Assembly: GCA_022496805.1 (NCBI GenBank)
Contig: CM040086.1
Location: forward strand, 12,774,501-12,838,500
DNA from: Pohlia nutans
Lineage: Eukaryota > Streptophyta > Bryopsida > Bryales > Mniaceae
Direction of reading: 5' to 3'
DNA length: 64,000 nt
The notes below the pieces were generated by a model. It was not told where the DNA came from. It saw nothing but the letters and a program-made list of their open reading frames with translations, and did no database searches. The first letter of the stretch is position 1; every line of letters begins with the position of its first letter. Shown in pieces: positions 1 through 11,302 of this stretch. The position numbers were made by a program, and so were the translations under genes.

Positions 1-1
1 C

Positions 2-2617
2 CACCCCGGTAAACTGAAGAACAAATGGTTTGGCCCTTACCGCGTTCAATACCCACTACCTAACAATACGGTGTTACTCGTGGCCGTTGACAAATTCGAC
101 CCCGACCCGATCATAGTCAACATCAACAAACTAAAACCGTACCGATTCCTCAATGACGATCAGCTGCACAATGCCGCCCGCACCGCCCCAGATAAAAGTA
201 CTATCCTTCACCAAGAGGACACCCAAGACGCAACCGAAGACGATGAGGAAGATACCGACAACTCCATCTCCATAAACTGCATTACCGTGGAAATTGTTCC
301 TCGGTCAGCTCGGGATACCGAGTCCTATCTGGATACCAAACCGATGAAGTTGTCAACACCAACCTCGGTAACCGACCACAACAGCACAGCCGCCACCACA
401 ACATCCCAGCCGCCACCATCGCTGCCGCTCCGGCATACCGAACCAACCACCTCGGTAGCACCGAGGCAAAAACCGTACCGAGTGACAGGTTCGGCAGGAC
501 CCAACCCTAACGCGCCGCCAACTCCCCAACCTAGTTCACACCCACCCACTCCATCTCTCTTCATTCCACCATCCTCTTCATTCACTCCTTTGTCCTCCTC
601 CTCCTCTATTTATTCTTTCCTCACCATGCCGCCGTCCGCCGACACGGTTCTCTCTCCCTCCCGGTTAGCTCTCCGTCTCCGTCCTCCTTCTCCATCTCCC
701 TCTCTTCTTCCCCGGCCGCCACGGCCGGTAGCTACCGTTCAGCGTCACCGACACAATCGACCGAGGCGGATAGCGCGGATTAGAATTCTCCCTCCTTCTA
801 GCTTGGTAGCCACACCGAAAAAGCGAGGCAATCTCCGTGTTCGTTTTTGCAGGGTGACAGGTCAGAAGAAGACCGCGGTCGACAGTCGCCGTCCAGGCTC
901 TTCCCGAGGTAACCCGGTAGGACCGGAATGGCGGGAGTTTACCTGCCTACCGCTTAAGCACATGGTGGCATGGAAATCTTACGCCGCCGCTCATCCGGAC
1001 GAACGCGCATGGATTCAAAGGGTCGGTCTCGAGGGCTTCGTCAACTTACCGTGGGGACAACTGATCCGCAAAGATGTCGTGGAAAACTTCATCATCACCG
1101 CCCAAAGCAGCAAACAGGAGTCAATCATTGGAGCGGTCATGGGGCGGACATACGTCATCACCCCGGTAGACATCACCAATATTCTTCGACTACCGACTGG
1201 GACAACTACCGAGGTCAACCCGGAACCGGACCCGGAGAAGTTCAAATACTGGAGCATCGGTCCCAACGGTCATGAAGCCCTTCACCGACCCAATACCAAC
1301 GGCTACAGCGTTTCCCTGGGAGCCGAGGCGTTACGACCTCGGAAGTACGGCATACTGCAAGCGATCTACTTCAAGCGGAAGCAGTCCTACACGTCCAAGC
1401 AATGCCTCAGAGAGATTCTCACGGCAGACGAACTGTCCCTTACCGATATCGGAGAATCTTGGAACTGGGCTTCCTTCATGCTCGGACAGCTGCAGAAGGA
1501 ACTTGGCGTCATCAAGAGCAGCCATTCTCCGCTGTGCCACTCAGCGGAAATTTGGGACATGCTGATCCGAGGACAAGAACCCAGCACCACCACGACCGAG
1601 CCAGCAACACCGGTAACCGTACCGGGCACAACTACAACTACCGCACCGGGACTAGTACCGAGCACCGACACCCGTACTCCACCTTCTCCGGCACCAGGAC
1701 GCGTCAATCGGTACGAACTACCGAAGCGGCGATCATCACTGCCCCTCTTCTCCACGGTGCCCGACTTGGGGATATCGTCTCGACTTCGTAGCCGCATCAC
1801 ACCAGCACCCACGACTTCCAAACGCAAGAACCGATTTGACCTCACCGACGCCTTGAACGAATTTGGCAGGAATCCTCGACGCCGAACTGAGCATGGCGGC
1901 GGATCCTCCTCAACTCACCGATCATCTCAACGCACTCCGTCTCCACCACCGATCCAGTCACCACATTGCGGCGAATCCTCGACACCACCAGAGATCACCG
2001 GCACAAATCCACCACCACAGCCAATCCAGACTTCAGGTATGCACACTACCGAAGTCACTCGTACTACCGGTATCCAAGTATCTGTGCAGATGGCACCGCC
2101 CCTTACCTCGGTAACTCCTCCCACCGAGCGTCTCAAGCCGCCCAATACACTACTCCAGGGACCTCGGAACTTGTTCCAGAATGTATGCTTCCTTCGAAGC
2201 ACGACAGCCACACTGTCTCACGTACTCACCGAGGTCCAGACGCAAGTCCAACGACTTACCATCTCGGACCCGGAAGCACATCAACGCCAACTGGCAAACG
2301 CCCTAAAGCGTGTTACCGAGCTGGAGGGCCAACTCGACACTTCTCAAACCGAAGCTCAACAGCATGTTACCGACCTTGCTCGAGTTCAAGCGGAACGTGA
2401 ACAAGCCCGTACCGAAGTCGCGGACTTAACTCAGCAGGTACAAGCCCAGGCGACTCTCTTGACTGCTATGGAAACAGAACGGGAGCAGCTCAGAGCCGAT
2501 CAAGCACAAGATCAGATCATCATCCACACACTCCGCCAGCCTTCCGAACCGAGACAGAGCTCCGCGCAACCATCATTACCGAGATGGAGCACCTACTTAC
2601 CAAGTACGACGCGCTGA
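2..2617 (+). pseudogene. e1 integrase tail fused in frame to ORF3 (first part)
   Basis: One frame is open from the first bases of the window to a stop at 2615-2617. It runs through the integrase GPY/F module (about 2-130), an acidic stretch, a Pro/Ser/Thr-rich linker, then a globular helical region (about 930-1590) containing GFVNLPWGQL and a WNWASFM segment. A second Thr/Pro-rich linker follows, then a coiled coil rich in Glu, Gln and Leu (about 2200-2540). The globular region resembles the plant transposon-protein or plant mobile domain type found in plant retrotransposon extra ORFs; that is my impression, not a search result. No start is needed because this is the 3' part of a polyprotein. 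An internal ATG at 626 could start ORF3 alone. The coiled coil breaks off at about 2545, where the reading frame changes. Confidence 0.75.
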
Positions 2618-3003
2618 ACATTCGCAGCCAGGAGATCGAGACGGCACTCAACAACACCTACCGGATGCTCAACCAGTACCGAAGAGCACATCTGGATTTC
2701 GTTCCTGACCCTCCATCACCAGACTCCACCGACACCCAAATTGTGCAACCGGCCACGACGGAACACGGTCCCATCCTAGCTCCTCCCTTACCGACGGAGG
2801 GTTTTGACTCCATGTTCGGGGGTTCATTTGATGGCCGAGAATTGCTTAGCCCCCCGACACAGGGTAATATTAGTGCACTGGATACCGGGACCCCACACCA
2901 TCCTCGGCACAACACACTGAATACCGAGGAGCTTTCCGACTCTGAGGACGAAGGGTTCCGAGCTGTCCGCATCGTCAGTAGACATGTCGGTCCTAGAGAG
3001 TAG
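2548..3003 (+). pseudogene. e1 ORF3 C-terminal part after a frameshift
   Basis: The next frame continues the coiled coil without loss (TETELRATIITEMEHLL, about 2548-2598) and ends in an acidic Ser/Pro-rich tail at 3003. The family A ORF3 proteins have the same order: coiled coil, a segment with a tyrosine-arginine pair (YRR), then an acidic tail. A single-base frameshift near 2545 in this copy is therefore the simplest reading. Programmed frameshifting is possible but less likely, because the matching region in e4 is in one frame. Confidence 0.7.
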
Positions 3004-3053
3004 AAATCCCTCCGGTATACCTAAGTAAAGACAAGTTCCAGGTGTGAACTTGG

Positions 3054-3069
3054 TTTAGAGGGGGGATAG
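3054..3069 (+). other. polypurine tract of e1
   Basis: A purine-rich run (TTTAGAGGGGGGATAG) lies directly before the TGTTAACC start of the LTR. This is the expected place for the plus-strand primer of an LTR retrotransposon. Confidence 0.75.
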
Positions 3070-3930
3070 TGTTAACCGTACAATAGGAGTATCGGTAGGT
3101 CTACCGATCTGACTTTTACCTGGGAAATTTTCCAAGTTAACCCAGTAGGTAGATCTAGGAAACACTTTTATACAGATCTGACCTAACTGTCAGATCTGGT
3201 TGTACTGTGGTATAAAAGCAATAGAGCCAACCTCATTGGCATGCTCCATTTTCCCAGACTATTGTCTTGTACTCAACGTAGTGCCTTCCGAATCATCCTC
3301 CCACCGAGTGACTTTCTGTATGCCATTAGCTGTTCCGGTCAGTTTGTTTTCCCGTAGTTCCTTGATCATTGACTCAGACTTAAACATTCGGTTACTTCCT
3401 TCTCCTCGGTAGCTAGTAAAACCCCGGTAATGATTACCGAGTAGGTTCTTACCAAGGGGAGCTACCAACACGTGGCAGTACAGGCTGGTACAGACTGGTC
3501 GACCCGACTTTTCCGGTCGACCAGTCTGACACACTGTCAGACTAGTCTCCTATATGTACCTTCACTCTCTTCAAGAGAGTTGTTGCTATACCATTTGTAC
3601 ATCTTTTTGGCAGCCTCAGTTGTACTTCATTCTTGTCTTAAGCTCTTCTTGTGCGCACTAGTATGTTAGACTACTGCTGTTAGACTACTGCTGTTTCCTG
3701 CTCTTGAATCATTCCTTGTGGTTGTATCTTGGATAGTTGCAGTAGTCTGTGGGTATGCAGGAGTCGACTTACTAGTATACTGGTGCTTTTCCCTTAGCCA
3801 ACAGTTCATTCTTCATAGTAGAAACCTCTTACTACTCCTCTCAATCTCTAGAAACTAGTCTATAGTGGAATAGTCTGGGGCGGAGTAGCTTCATTCGTTT
3901 AAGGTCGGTTCCTAGAAAACCCCCTTAACA
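3070..3930 (+). repeat. chimeric LTR: family B 5' part joined to family A 3' part
   Basis: The sequence starts TGTTAACC and ends TTAACA, followed at once by the family A primer-binding site. Bases 3070-3467 match no other LTR in the window. Bases from about 3468 onward are nearly identical to the family A LTRs at 13714, 28012, 38068, 48407 and 60261, lacking only their first 77 or so bases. The short shared word ACACGTGG sits at the join. It therefore acts as the 3' LTR of e1 and the 5' LTR of e2, which suggests LTR-LTR recombination or a deletion between neighbours. Confidence 0.75.
3211..3217 (+). promoter_or_regulatory. TATA box in the family B LTR
   Basis: TATAAAA stands about 140 bases into the LTR, a usual position for the U3 core promoter. 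There is no other support for transcription. Confidence 0.5.
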
Positions 3931-4377
3931 TTTGGCGACCATGCAAAGTTCAACTCAGACGCTAGTCTTTCTGTTGGGCTAGTCAGATCCAGATCCAAAT
4001 CCTGGTCGATCCAGATCTAGATCCTCGTCGATCCTATCACCTATCGCTAAGGCGCTATACGTCCCTAGGAAACAGCAGCCTTCTGCTTCCTACACGAAAA
4101 TCACATGTCTTGAGAAAAATCCAGAGCCCGAGTAGCTGAAAAGTGCCTCGGAGATCAGTCTGTGTAACAGTCGACCAGGGTAGTCAACAGTCGATAAAGG
4201 CTACTGACCAAGAATCTGTAGGAGCAGTCTGTGAACAAGGCTTACGGTGCCACAGAGCAACCGACTAGGCCAGCACAAAAGACTAGCCAAACGGATCTCA
4301 GAGCCCGACCTACCTAGCAGAAGTCGGATCTAAATCCCAGATCCAGATCTAGATCCGATAACTGCCGCGTCGCTAGT
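3931..4377 (+). other. e2 primer-binding site and untranslated leader
   Basis: TTTGGCGACCATGCAAAG begins right after the LTR at 3931, the place for a tRNA primer-binding site; I do not assign the tRNA. The rest of the leader contains degenerate AGATCC/AGATCT repeats (about 3986-4030 and 4335-4357) and several TCGAC words, with no gene before the gag ATG at 4378. Confidence 0.75.
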
Positions 4378-6062
4378 ATGGAACGACCTCGTACACGAGC
4401 TACCGGTTCTCCCTTAGCAGTCGAAGTCACTGCCGACCAGCTCTCTAACCCACGTTTTCATAGAGAATGGCGAAATTTACAGTCGGAGATCGTTCCACCG
4501 ACAGTAGTCCATGAGACTACCACGGGAATAGATCCCCGACCAACATACGAGATTCGGAGGCAAGTCGCAGCATCGACTTCTACCGACCCGTCTTTACAAC
4601 ACTACATGGAGTTCACGCAGGGAAGGATGAATACCCCGGAAGGCACCATTTTTCACGAAACTTCGGTACCAATGGGACGCGGCATCCCAAACATGCCAAC
4701 CTGACCCGTGGCGATTCTACCGACCATGAACACCACGAATCATCAGACCCGTCCGACAGTGGCGTTTCAGACAAGGTCGAACCCGACTTCTCCACGAAGG
4801 CTCCTGGACGACCCGCTCGACTTACCGGAATGACCTTCCAGTGCGCATCAACGACTAGTAAGGTACGCTACCGAACCTCCCATCATTTCATATCAACGAG
4901 AGTTAGAAATAGACCAACTACGTCGTAATAGGGATGAATTGGACTCCCAACTGGCCGATCTTTTGTCTAGCCAGAACCCGACACCTGAGCAACTACACTC
5001 GGAATCGCAACTAGGTCGACCGGACCAGTCGCCTACATTTCGCCAGGAACCCAGTTCTCCTGGTCAAATGAATAGTCGACCCGGATCACCAGGTACCGAC
5101 AACCCATACTCGACCGGCATAGACGACTTTGATAATGACTTAGTCGATAGGATCAGACAGATCTATCACTCCAACCAACCAGTCGACCAAGTTGTTACTC
5201 GACCTAGTCTCCTGAATATTCGCACTCACATTCATGAGCCGAATATTCTATACATAGATCAGCCCAGGGTAACTCACACTACAACACCCAGAGTGTCGAC
5301 CCCTCGGACTAGTCTACCACCTGGTTACCAAACTCAACCAGCGATAGGCATTCCTATGATGCAACCTATCAATCAACCATCGTTTTCACAGACGCATAAT
5401 AGGCCCATGCCACAAAACCCATACAACCAACCGGTAGCCTCCCAGCCACCAGTCCTACCGACTGTGATCCAGTACCAACCCACCGTACCTATGTGTACAT
5501 CTTGTGGCGACTATGGTCATCTTCTCGACCAATGTGCACTATACAACCCTCAGTCGATAGGCTATTCGGCACCTGCAGCTCAGACGCAGTAGCAGCTTCC
5601 CTACCCAACAGCTACACTCCCGACTCGGACGACTGCTCGGAAACCGGTAGCGATGCCTACATACAAGGAAGGCAAGTGTGCCATTACGCATGTCCGTCGA
5701 TTTCTCAATGCCCTTACGTTGAATGGCGAAACCGACTCGACTATTACTATAGCGTTGTTCGGAAATTCCCTAGTCGATGCTGCTAACTATAACTGGTTCT
5801 CGACTCAACGGACGTCATACCCACACCAAAACTTACATGAAATCCTCGATGCCTTCAAACATTGCTACCAGGATATCGACAATGATGACCAGGCATACCT
5901 ACGTTTCCGCAGTATGAAACAGGATGCCAAAGAGTCGGTTGACGATTACTATGAACGGATGATGAAACTAGCCAGCCAGTTTGAGGTCCTTCCGGCTGAT
6001 AATTTCCTACTAAGCAATTTTCGAGCTGGTCTGCTGAAGTATCTGCAAGTAGCCACAGTCGG
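4378..6062 (+). pseudogene. gag: e2 gag, N-terminal part, with stops
   Basis: The ATG at 4378 matches the gag start of e3 and e4 (MERPRTRATGSPLAV). The frame is broken by TGA at 4702, TGA at 4831 and TAG at 5590, but downstream codons stay in the same frame. A CCHC zinc knuckle (CTSCGDYGHLLDQC) is encoded at about 5491-5533, ahead of the capsid-like domain at about 5653-6055 (conserved ERMMKLASQF). C1 has inserted at 6063, after GTCGG; gag resumes at 8799 with the duplicated GTCGG. Two of the stops are CGA to TGA changes relative to e3. Confidence 0.88.
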
Positions 6063-8798
6063 TGTCGTAGCACGTGATACCGGATATTCCCCTAGAGGGC
6101 ACTTTTTCGTATTAAGAATGCTCGGAGAGGTGATTTCCGGGTTATCGTTCCGCGGAGATTCTGTAAAGTGGGAAGTTTCCGGAGACTGATCCGGATTGGT
6201 GACTACTCTCCTCCGGTCACCAATTAACCCCCTCTTTCTCTACTCAAAACCGGATCGTTCCCACTGACTGACCCGATTATGGATAGATCCGGTTTCTGTC
6301 TAGGTTAGGAGTTTGGCCAACCCTACTCTACCCGATCTATCCTACCCTTTTAATCCGGTTTCCCTTTAACCTCTGTTTTCCTTCAGAGGGTTCTCCACTT
6401 ATATTTTTAAGGATGCTGGATTTAAAGCTACACCCTCCCCTACTGATTTCCGTGACAAGGGTTTCACAACTTCCGGTTTATCCAAAATCACTTCCTACTC
6501 TGGGTGCTTTCCGTATTACTCTTCAACTGTGGATTTATCCCAAACCCCCAGCCGGTCACACAAGAGTAACCCGGATTCCCCCTTGAAAATACTACAACGA
6601 CTTGCTAACCGGGGTGGACAGTATCTAGGGTGTCCGGAAGAGATGGAATTCCTCACGACCCGTTTTACTCTGGCTTCCCCGTACCCTGCAATTACAAGCT
6701 CTACCCGGATGCTGGCACCTCTACCGGACTACCCGTCCAGGAGTTCTGAGAGAACCGGGGTACCCCCTCGTACCCTCTCAGCCACTAATCCAGAGTATTA
6801 CCTGCAACCAGTCCCGGAGAACCCTACATTCAAACGCTCCTAATTCTCCCAAATCTTCTACCCGGACTCTGAACTGGCTCGTACACCAGAACCCGACTAA
6901 TCCATCCGGTTACCAAGGGACTAATTGAGACATTGTTCCGAGTAATACCACGAGCAAACACACATGCACTCATACACACACACACACACACAGTTGGTGG
7001 AAAGAACGTGCGTCTCTACTCATTTACACGAAACAATAGTACACAAAAAAGACACCCAAGAATGACAAGCATTCCTGGATAAGAAGCCGCCCCAAACGCC
7101 CAGATCCGGGAAATCCGCAGATCCTACATTCCCGGGACCCGGAAATCCGGGGAGCTTCCTCCACGGCTCAGATCCTATCCTCAGCCGCTACTAACATTAA
7201 AGTCCTAAAAAGCCTATACACAAAAAGTCTTCTAATCTACCTACTCAAAAAGGCTCCATTTTACAAGACCAGATCCACTAAATCCGGACCACTAATCCTG
7301 GACCTCCGGCGGTCCCGGGCAGCGGCTCATCCTCCATGGGCTGTCCCTCTTCGATTTTCGGGCTGTCCACCACGATTGGATCTGTGGGCCGAGCTCCTCG
7401 TGGTTCGTGCCCGGTCGGCGGATCCACCTGTCGTCCTCCGGTTGGCTCACCTACTTGCGTACCTCCCGACTGGCTACTCGGGTGATCTATTGGCCCACCC
7501 TGTTGCCTTTCCACCCTGTCCGACTGAACGTCCATCGCCTCCATTTCTTCCGAGAGGTTCCGGACTTCCACAGGGCTCACTCCGGCCGGTCGGACCATGT
7601 GGATTGGCTCCACATCCAACCGTACCCGGGAGGTGTGCTCCTGCGTTGAGCTCCCCTTTCGCATCAACCGGTCGATTTCACCCTCCTGAGGAGCATCTGC
7701 AGACACATTGAACATCCCCTGCAGTCCCTCCCCGGACCCTACTCTATCACCCCGGTTGACTGTCTCCTCCCGGCCCAGTTCTTCATCGGAAAAGTTCCCC
7801 CTCATGTGCTCCGCCAGCTCCCGGAACTCCATCAGGTAGGCCTCCACCTTGTCTGAATATTCCCGGACCACGTTCTTCATCCGGGCTGCTCCTTCCAATC
7901 CCGGCTGACCCACCTTCTCGTCATACAGCCGGGCTTTCATCTGTGCCTCCCCATCCGGGTGGAACAACCCCGACAGTTTGGTGATGCACTGCTGGCTTGC
8001 TTTCCCTATCCTCCGGATGGTCTCCTCCTGTTCCCGGATCTGCAACTCGTTCTTTTGCACTTGGGCCTCCATTCTCTTGATGTACGCCACCTTCCGTTGC
8101 AGCTCCTCCTTCAAACCTTTCAAGAGAGCGACAGATTCGCTCTCGTCCTCCAGGAGACTCTGCAGTTGCCCAGCCAACTTGCTCTCCTTCTCCCTGCTCC
8201 GGATCAGCTTCCTCTGAAGCTTCTGGATTCGTGCCAGATACTCCAGAGCATCCTCCGTTCGGAGGACAGTCCCTGTCTCCTGGAGTGCGGCGAACATGGG
8301 AGTGTACTGCTCCGTCACCATGTCCAAGGCAATCCGGGTCTGCAGGATTATGTGCTCCGCCCGCACTGGGGCCTCCCCCTCCTCCTGTACACCTCCGGGT
8401 GGACCTTCCTCCTGCACCGGTTCTTCCTCCAACGGTGGTTCCTGCCTCCGGTCGTCCTCTTCCCCTATTTCCTCCCCGTCGTCCCCTGCCTCCTTGGGAC
8501 GCTTGTTGAGCGGGGTTGTCTTCTTCCGGACGGGTCCTTTGTCCTTCCTAGGGGTGGTCTCCGATCTCTCCGGCTCCTCAGTTCCCCGACCCCCGGTTTC
8601 CCATCCGGTCTCCTGTCCGGTCCCCCGCCATTCCCAGATTCCGTAATGAACACTTAAGACGCGCGTGAGAGCACCACTCTCTCCAAATATATAAAGAGGT
8701 CACTAGGAACACCATTTCTCCCATTTATGGCGGATGGGGTTACCTTTTACTGCCCTACAAACCCTAACTGCCCGTTTTTGAATAAACGAGGTTTGACA
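6063..8798 (-). mobile_element. C1: TG...CA element with antisense ORF, inserted in e2 gag
   Basis: The element begins TGTCGTAGCACGTG and ends GGTTTGACA, flanked by the direct repeat GTCGG (6058-6062 and 8799-8803). The first 150 bases are clearly related to those of C2. No long terminal repeats exist, since the first bases do not recur at the end. TG...CA ends and 5-bp duplications are LTR hallmarks, so a very large solo LTR or an LTR-derived non-autonomous element is the best guess. About 1.2 kb next to the left end (6063-7277) has no gene; it holds a CA microsatellite near 6973-6992 and many TCCGG words. Confidence 0.8.
7278..8699 (-). pseudogene. C1 antisense protein, internally deleted, no start codon
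   Basis: The frame is open from just after a TGA at 8700-8702 to the stop at 7278 but has no ATG near its start; the first ATG is at about 8321. The N-terminal bit (ALTRVL...) matches a short ORF at the same end of C2. A Lys/Arg and Glu/Asp-rich linker follows, then a strong coiled coil (about 8300-7990) and a conserved segment, LFHPDGEAQMKARLY, with the C2 counterpart LFRPDGEAQTEARLY. The tail is acidic and Pro/Gly-rich. The globular N-terminal region of the C2 protein is absent, so C1 is a deletion derivative. Function unknown. Confidence 0.6.
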
Positions 8799-10769
8799 GT
8801 CGGACTACCAAGATGGACAATAGCCCAGGCCAAAAAATCGGCTAAGCTTGCAGAAAGCGGACTACCTAAGGAACCCGACTCGACTCCTACCGAGCGGCCC
8901 GAGACTACAAAACGAGCATTTTGCAACCGATGCGAGAAGCCAGGCCATTTCGAACGCGATTGCTGGCTCAATCCGGAGAGCGAGATCGGAAAAAGGTACG
9001 CGGCGGCTAATAGGACAGCGCCAGTAGCAGCAGCAACACCAGTGTCGACTACCGCCGAATCAAGGAGTTGACCACCGCAAGTTAGCACACCACGACGGAT
9101 ATTCCCTTGCTCTCTGTGCAAAACATTGGACCACCCGACACACTTGTATCCCCTACTGAAGGATCCGAAGGTCGACCAATTCCTTAATCAGCAGATCGAG
9201 ACCAAGCCCAACACGTTGTCAGTAGTCATTGAAGAACTACCGAACACCTCGGTTGGTGTCCTAACAGTCGCAACGATTACCAGAAGCCATTCGACTACCG
9301 ACCAGCCGACTCCTGACGAAACCACAGAGAAGACCGACTGGACTGCCCAAGAACTACTACGTGATCAAATGATGCAGGAAGTTCGTCAACTCCAAGCCGA
9401 GTTGGAAACAACCACTTCCACTAAAGACCCAAAGACGACTGAGGACTCACCCTCACTCGACTGGGACGCGGAGGCATTACCGCAACAAACGATCACCCTT
9501 CAAGACAACCGAGACCAACCGACTCCAGCCACAGTCGACCAAGGCAGCGTCGCATTCGGCGCCGTCCAGCAGCAGATCCTCGATCAACTCCAAGACTGCA
9601 AATTGCAGGTTTCCATCCGTGACTTACTACAGTTATCACCGACCCTCACCAAACTGGTTAGGGATCGACTGACGCATTCAGACCCAGAGTCGACTCAAGC
9701 GTTACCCTACTCGACTACAGAGGAGGTGACGATCGCTGCTGCAGCAGTCATCGACAAACACATGCCAGTCATCACAGTATCAGTCGGTAAAAACATGGTC
9801 GACGACGTTCTAATCGATGGCGGCTCCGGCGTCAATGTGATCACCGAAGATGAACGCCGACGGTTGGGACTAGCTAAGCCGTCACCCGCACCATTCAACC
9901 TCAAGATGGCTAATGGCACCATAGCACAACCCAAAGGATTGATCACGGATGTCAAAATTCACATTCATGGCATCCCCTACATAGTCACGCTTATAGTCAT
10001 CGACTGCTCGACAGTCCAGTCAGACTACCGGTTATTATTAGGTCGACCCTGGCTTCGACATGCCAAAGTCATACACGAGTGGGGCAACAATGAAGTGCAG
10101 ATCATGGGCAATGGCACAGTCAAGACCGTCAAGATAAATCGACAGTTAGGATACGAGGCGGTTACACCACATGCGCTAGTCTGTTACAACTTCGCGGAAG
10201 GAATCACCGATGAAGAGGAGGAAATTTTGATGGCCTCCGACCCGACCCTCCACAAAATGGGCACAATCGACTGGAACCTCCTAGCTACCGAGTCGACAGT
10301 CGACCAGTCTGGAACGGAACCGACTCCGACGGCCAGTACCCCTGGGCACCAAGGTATCCAACATAGACCAGGAACAATGTTGGTAGACGAGACACCAATA
10401 CAAGACAAGCTGCGATTCATGGACATTGCCCATTGGAATCACAATGAGGAGGATCGACTCAACCATGTCAACGTCGGTACCTCTACCGACCCCAAGCTGT
10501 TGAAGCTGAACGTGAATTTGAGCCCTAGTCTCCGAGCTAGCGGAGAATCCCTGTTTAAGGAATACATCGTCATTTTTGCCTTCTCTTACGAAGATCTGCG
10601 AGGTATACCGGAACACATAGCGACTCATCGGATCAAGCTCGACCCAACCATCTCGCCTAGTCACCAAGCAAGATACCGGATGAACCCGAATTATGCACAA
10701 GCAGTAAAGGACGACCTGGAACGACTTCTAAAAGCAGGATTCATCGCACCAGTCGACCAGGCGACATGG
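8799..10769 (+). pseudogene. pol: e2 gag C-terminus, protease and start of RT
   Basis: The frame resumes after C1. It encodes a CCHC knuckle (CNRCEKPGHFERDC, about 8919-8962), then a stop at 9069 (CGA to TGA). The next knuckle-like motif has lost its last Cys (C to Y near 9149). An acidic Gln/Thr-rich linker follows, then an aspartic protease core, DVLIDGGSGVNVI (about 9800-9840), where DGG replaces the usual D-S/T-G, as in the other family A copies. The N-terminal part of RT runs until solo LTR D interrupts it at 10770. Confidence 0.88.
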
Positions 10770-11302
10770 TGTTAAAGGGGGATAAAGGTGCTGATCTAGT
10801 AGTATTCTACCTACCGGTAGAGAAGATTGACACCAAAAGACTACATTGAAAAACACCCACAACCTCCATGTGTTCTCACACCAGGAGGTCTCACTTATAT
10901 AAGAAGAAGATACAACGGGAAGATCCGAGATCTGGATCTAGATCTAGATCTAGATCTAGATCTGGATCTGGCTACCGAGTCGACTACCTGGTCGACTGCC
11001 GGGTCGACTTCCTGGTCGACTACCGGGTCGTCTTCCTGGTCAACAACCGGGTCGACTAGCCTCTGGAGTACTAGCCTCTGGTCGACTACCGGGTCTACTA
11101 CCTAGTCGACTACCGGGTCGTCTTCCTAGTCAACTACCGGGTCGACTAGCCTCTGGACTACTAGCCTCTGGTCGACTACCGGATCGACTACCGAGTAGAC
11201 TAGCCTCTAGTGCTACTGAATCGACTACCAACTGGGAGGAGATACATCGTAGCACTGCCTACATGGGTACTGGCTACTAAGGGTTATAAAATACCGTTAA
11301 CA
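10770..11302 (+). mobile_element. D: solo LTR inserted in e2 RT
   Basis: The sequence starts TGTTAA and ends TTAACA, a perfect 6-bp inverted end, and is flanked by the duplicated CATGG (10765-10769 and 11303-11307). RT sequence is contiguous when it is ignored. A TATA box (TATATAA) lies at 10896-10902, followed by an AGATCT hexanucleotide run (about 10926-10968) and an imperfect minisatellite of GGTCGACTACCGG-like units to about 11200. There is no internal region, so it is a solo LTR of a family distinct from A and B. Confidence 0.85.

Larger units (their letters stand above)
1..3467 (+). mobile_element. e1: 3' part of a Ty3-type LTR retrotransposon, family B
   Basis: The window opens inside an LTR retrotransposon. 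It contains the C-terminal tail of integrase, a long ORF3, a polypurine tract and the start of a 3' LTR. The integrase tail has a clear GPY/F-type motif (KWFGPYRVQ) of the kind found in Ty3 integrases. ORF3 and the LTR differ strongly from the family A copies downstream, although the order of parts is the same. The 5' portion lies outside the window. Its LTR passes without a break into family A LTR sequence at about 3468, so the two elements are joined. Confidence 0.85.

Noticed and set aside
325..585. Antisense open frame in e1 ORF3
   Set aside because: Mirror of a Pro/Ser/Thr-rich low-complexity coding region; typical shadow frame.
8231..8657. Long plus-strand frames across C1
   Set aside because: Leu/Ser/Pro-rich shadows of the Glu/Arg-rich coiled-coil gene on the minus strand.
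10827..11105. Asp-Leu and Thr-Ser repeat protein in D
   Set aside because: Product of the AGATCT and GTCGACTACCGG tandem repeats inside a solo LTR; no start context or conservation.
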